Below, in pieces: positions 47,145-48,515 of a stretch of 48,515 nucleotides of DNA. The position numbers and the translations under genes were made by a program. A model generated the notes under the pieces. The model worked only from the letters and a program-made list of their open reading frames with translations. It did no database searches and was not told the DNA's origin. The stretch spans positions 1-48,515 of the forward strand of contig NZ_JAQGLV010000297.1 in the NCBI RefSeq assembly GCF_028292705.1. Reading direction: 5' to 3'. The stretch is from Collimonas fungivorans. GTDB lineage: Bacteria > Pseudomonadota > Gammaproteobacteria > Burkholderiales > Burkholderiaceae_D. Each line of letters starts with the position of its first letter. Positions within the stretch are counted from its first letter, which is position 1.

Positions 47145-47249
47145 CGGTTCAGCCCACAACCCGCTGCAAATTCTCCTGGCCGAGATCGGCGCAACCCTCG
47201 GCGAAAGCATCGGCGCAACGCACTACTTCGCATATGCTCCAGGCCGGCG

Positions 47250-48062
47250 TCACGCCGCTTGCGCTGCCGGATGCGCTTGTTTGCGGTACAGGAATTCCAG
47301 CACCGAAGTGCGGTACTCGGCATACAAAGGGTCCTGCGCCAGCGCCACCCGTTCGCGCGGCCGCGCCAGCCGCACCTGCACGATGTCGCCGATGGTGGCG
47401 GCGGGACCGTTGGTCATCATCACGATGCGGTCCGACAGCAGCACGGCTTCGTCGACATCGTGGGTCACCATCACTACCGTCGATCCGGTCTTGGCGACGA
47501 TCTTCAGCAACTCGTCCTGCAGATGGGCGCGGGTCAAGGCGTCCAGTGCGCCGAACGGTTCATCCATCAGCAATACCTTGGGCTCCATCGCCAAAGCGCG
47601 AGCGATGCCGACCCGCTGCTTCATGCCGCCGGAAATTTCATGCGGACGCTTCTGCCCGGCCGCGGTCAGCCCCACCATCGCCAATGCGGCCTTGGTGCGC
47701 TCCTTCAAGGCGCTCTTGTTTTCGGTAGCGGCAAACACGCGCTCGACGCCGAGATAAATGTTTTCGTGGCAGGTCAGCCAGGGCAGCAGAGAATGGTTCT
47801 GGAACACCACCGCCCGTTCCGGCGACGGTCCGCCGATTTCACGGCCGGCGCAAATCAGCACGCCATCGCTCGGCAGCAGCAAACCGGCGATCAGGTTCAG
47901 CAGGGTCGACTTGCCGCAGCCCGAATGGCCGATCAAGGTCACGAATTCGCCCTTGCGCACGGTCAGGTTGATATCGCGCAGTGCGTGAAACTGGCCTTTG
48001 CTGGTGCTGAACACCATTTCAGCCTGGTGGATATCGATGAATTTGGCGTCGCGTTGTTCCAT
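47250..48062 (-). CDS. nrtD: ABC transporter ATP-binding protein, nitrate type (NrtD-like)
   Basis: This 270-residue ATPase has Walker [10 protein letters not shown], the Q-loop [13 protein letters not shown], signature [11 protein letters not shown], Walker [13 protein letters not shown] and H-loop VTHDVDEAV. The [13 protein letters not shown] form and the adjacent NrtB-like permease indicate the nitrate/nitrite (or cyanate/sulfonate) importer group. Nitrate is the likeliest substrate, but this is inferred. The C-terminal [16 protein letters not shown] segment is typical of NrtD. It starts 25 bases after the permease gene. Confidence 0.88.
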   Translation of the reverse strand: MEQRDAKFIDIHQAEMVFSTSKGQFHALRDINLTVRKGEFVTLIGHSGCGKSTLLNLIAGLLLPSDGVLICAGREIGGPSPERAVVFQNHSLLPWLTCHENIYLGVERVFAATENKSALKERTKAALAMVGLTAAGQKRPHEISGGMKQRVGIARALAMEPKVLLMDEPFGALDALTRAHLQDELLKIVAKTGSTVVMVTHDVDEAVLLSDRIVMMTNGPAATIGDIVQVRLARPRERVALAQDPLYAEYRTSVLEFLYRKQAHPAAQAA

Positions 48063-48087
48063 GTTGTCCTCGGCCTCAGTTAGTCAG

Positions 48088-48515
48088 TTAGTTCGCTACC
48101 TGCTCATAGGTAAATGCCTTGGCCAGCGCCACCAGCAATTGCTCCAGCAACAGGCCGACCACGCCGATCACCACGATGGCGATGATAATGTGCGGCACGT
48201 TCAGATTGTTCCATTCATCCCAGACCCAGAAACCGATGCCGACGCCGCCGGTCAGCATTTCGGCGGCGACGATCACCAGCCAGGCGGTGCCGATCGCCAG
48301 CCGCACGCCGGTCAGCATGTACGGCAATACAGAAGGGAACAGGATCTTGGTGATGATTTTCCATTCCGACAGGTTCAGTACGCGCGCGACGTTCATGTAA
48401 TCCTGCGGCACCCGCTGCACGCCGACCGCGGTGTTGATGATCATCGGCCAGATCGAGCAGATGAAGATCGACCAGATCGCCGCCGGATTGGCCGACTTGA
48501 ACACCAGCAGGCCGA
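48088..48515 (-). CDS. nrtB: ABC transporter permease, nitrate type (NrtB-like), partial
   Basis: The N-terminal part lies beyond the window edge; about 141 C-terminal residues are visible. These include the cytoplasmic EAA loop (VPQDYMNVARVLNLSEWKIITKILFPSVLP) that contacts the ATPase, and the segment MLTGGVGIGFWVWDEWNNLNV characteristic of NrtB. Several membrane segments are present. A periplasmic binding protein gene (nrtA) and possibly assimilatory nitrate reductase genes are expected further along the minus strand outside the window. Confidence 0.88.
   Translation of the reverse strand, partial: GLLVFKSANPAAIWSIFICSIWPMIINTAVGVQRVPQDYMNVARVLNLSEWKIITKILFPSVLPYMLTGVRLAIGTAWLVIVAAEMLTGGVGIGFWVWDEWNNLNVPHIIIAIVVIGVVGLLLEQLLVALAKAFTYEQVAN

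Noticed and set aside
1-48515. tRNA, rRNA, CRISPR array, prophage or transposase genes
   Set aside because: I looked for cloverleaf-like segments, regularly spaced repeats, integrase or transposase motifs and found none; every large frame is accounted for by housekeeping genes.

Overview
The window is ordinary chromosome from a betaproteobacterium of the Burkholderiales, most likely the family Oxalobacteraceae (a Collimonas, Herbaspirillum or Janthinobacterium type). This placement is inferred from protein style (ZapD, ErpA, DUF3025 and Coq7 variants), a GC content near 60 % judged by eye, and gene order. Nearly all genes are housekeeping genes. I see no rRNA or tRNA gene, prophage, CRISPR array, insertion sequence or complete mobile element.

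Layout. (1) Bases 1-3878: the end of a prepilin peptidase gene (pilD), then coaE, zapD and yacG on the plus strand, facing a Nudix hydrolase and a DUF815 ATPase on the minus strand. (2) 4019-11580: argJ, secA, an M23 envelope peptidase, a divergent DUF721/DciA-like gene, lpxC and a peroxiredoxin. (3) 11813-29048, all minus strand: a complete division and cell wall (dcw) cluster in the order mraZ-rsmH-ftsL-ftsI-murE-murF-mraY-murD-ftsW-murG-murC-ddlB-ftsQ-ftsA-ftsZ. It has many 4-base stop/start overlaps and a readable promoter carrying MraZ-type operator boxes. (4) 29539-33225: ruvC, purH, fis, dusB. (5) 33281-37800: a GAF plus degenerate-GGDEF protein, a histidine phosphatase, a PEBP-family protein, dtd and tyrS, with a 98-base palindromic element between the PEBP gene and dtd. 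(6) 38035-40707, plus strand: a second M23 peptidase and anmK. (7) 40829-44624, minus strand: rplM-rpsI, then argC, a DUF6776 protein, a bactofilin and erpA. (8) 45156-48515: an OsmC-like protein, coq7, a DUF3025 protein, and the ATPase plus partial permease of a nitrate-type ABC transporter.

The dominant theme is the cell envelope. The dcw cluster makes lipid II from UDP-MurNAc to the flipped, cross-linked product and builds the divisome. ZapD bundles FtsZ, LpxC commits to lipid A, AnmK recycles anhydro-MurNAc, two M23 proteins act on or regulate wall hydrolysis, a bactofilin is cytoskeletal, and SecA exports proteins.

No clearly new multi-gene system is visible. The items most worth following are: a GAF-GGDEF protein whose catalytic motif is lost (NATEF) while the c-di-GMP inhibitory-site motif RxxD is kept; a candidate small RNA with promoter, 5' hairpin, anti-Shine-Dalgarno-like CCUCC tract and terminator at about 44886-44990; the 98-base palindrome beside dtd; a four-box MraZ operator; a possible leaderless lpxC transcript; and inverted repeats that flank or cover the start regions of anmK and the first M23 gene.
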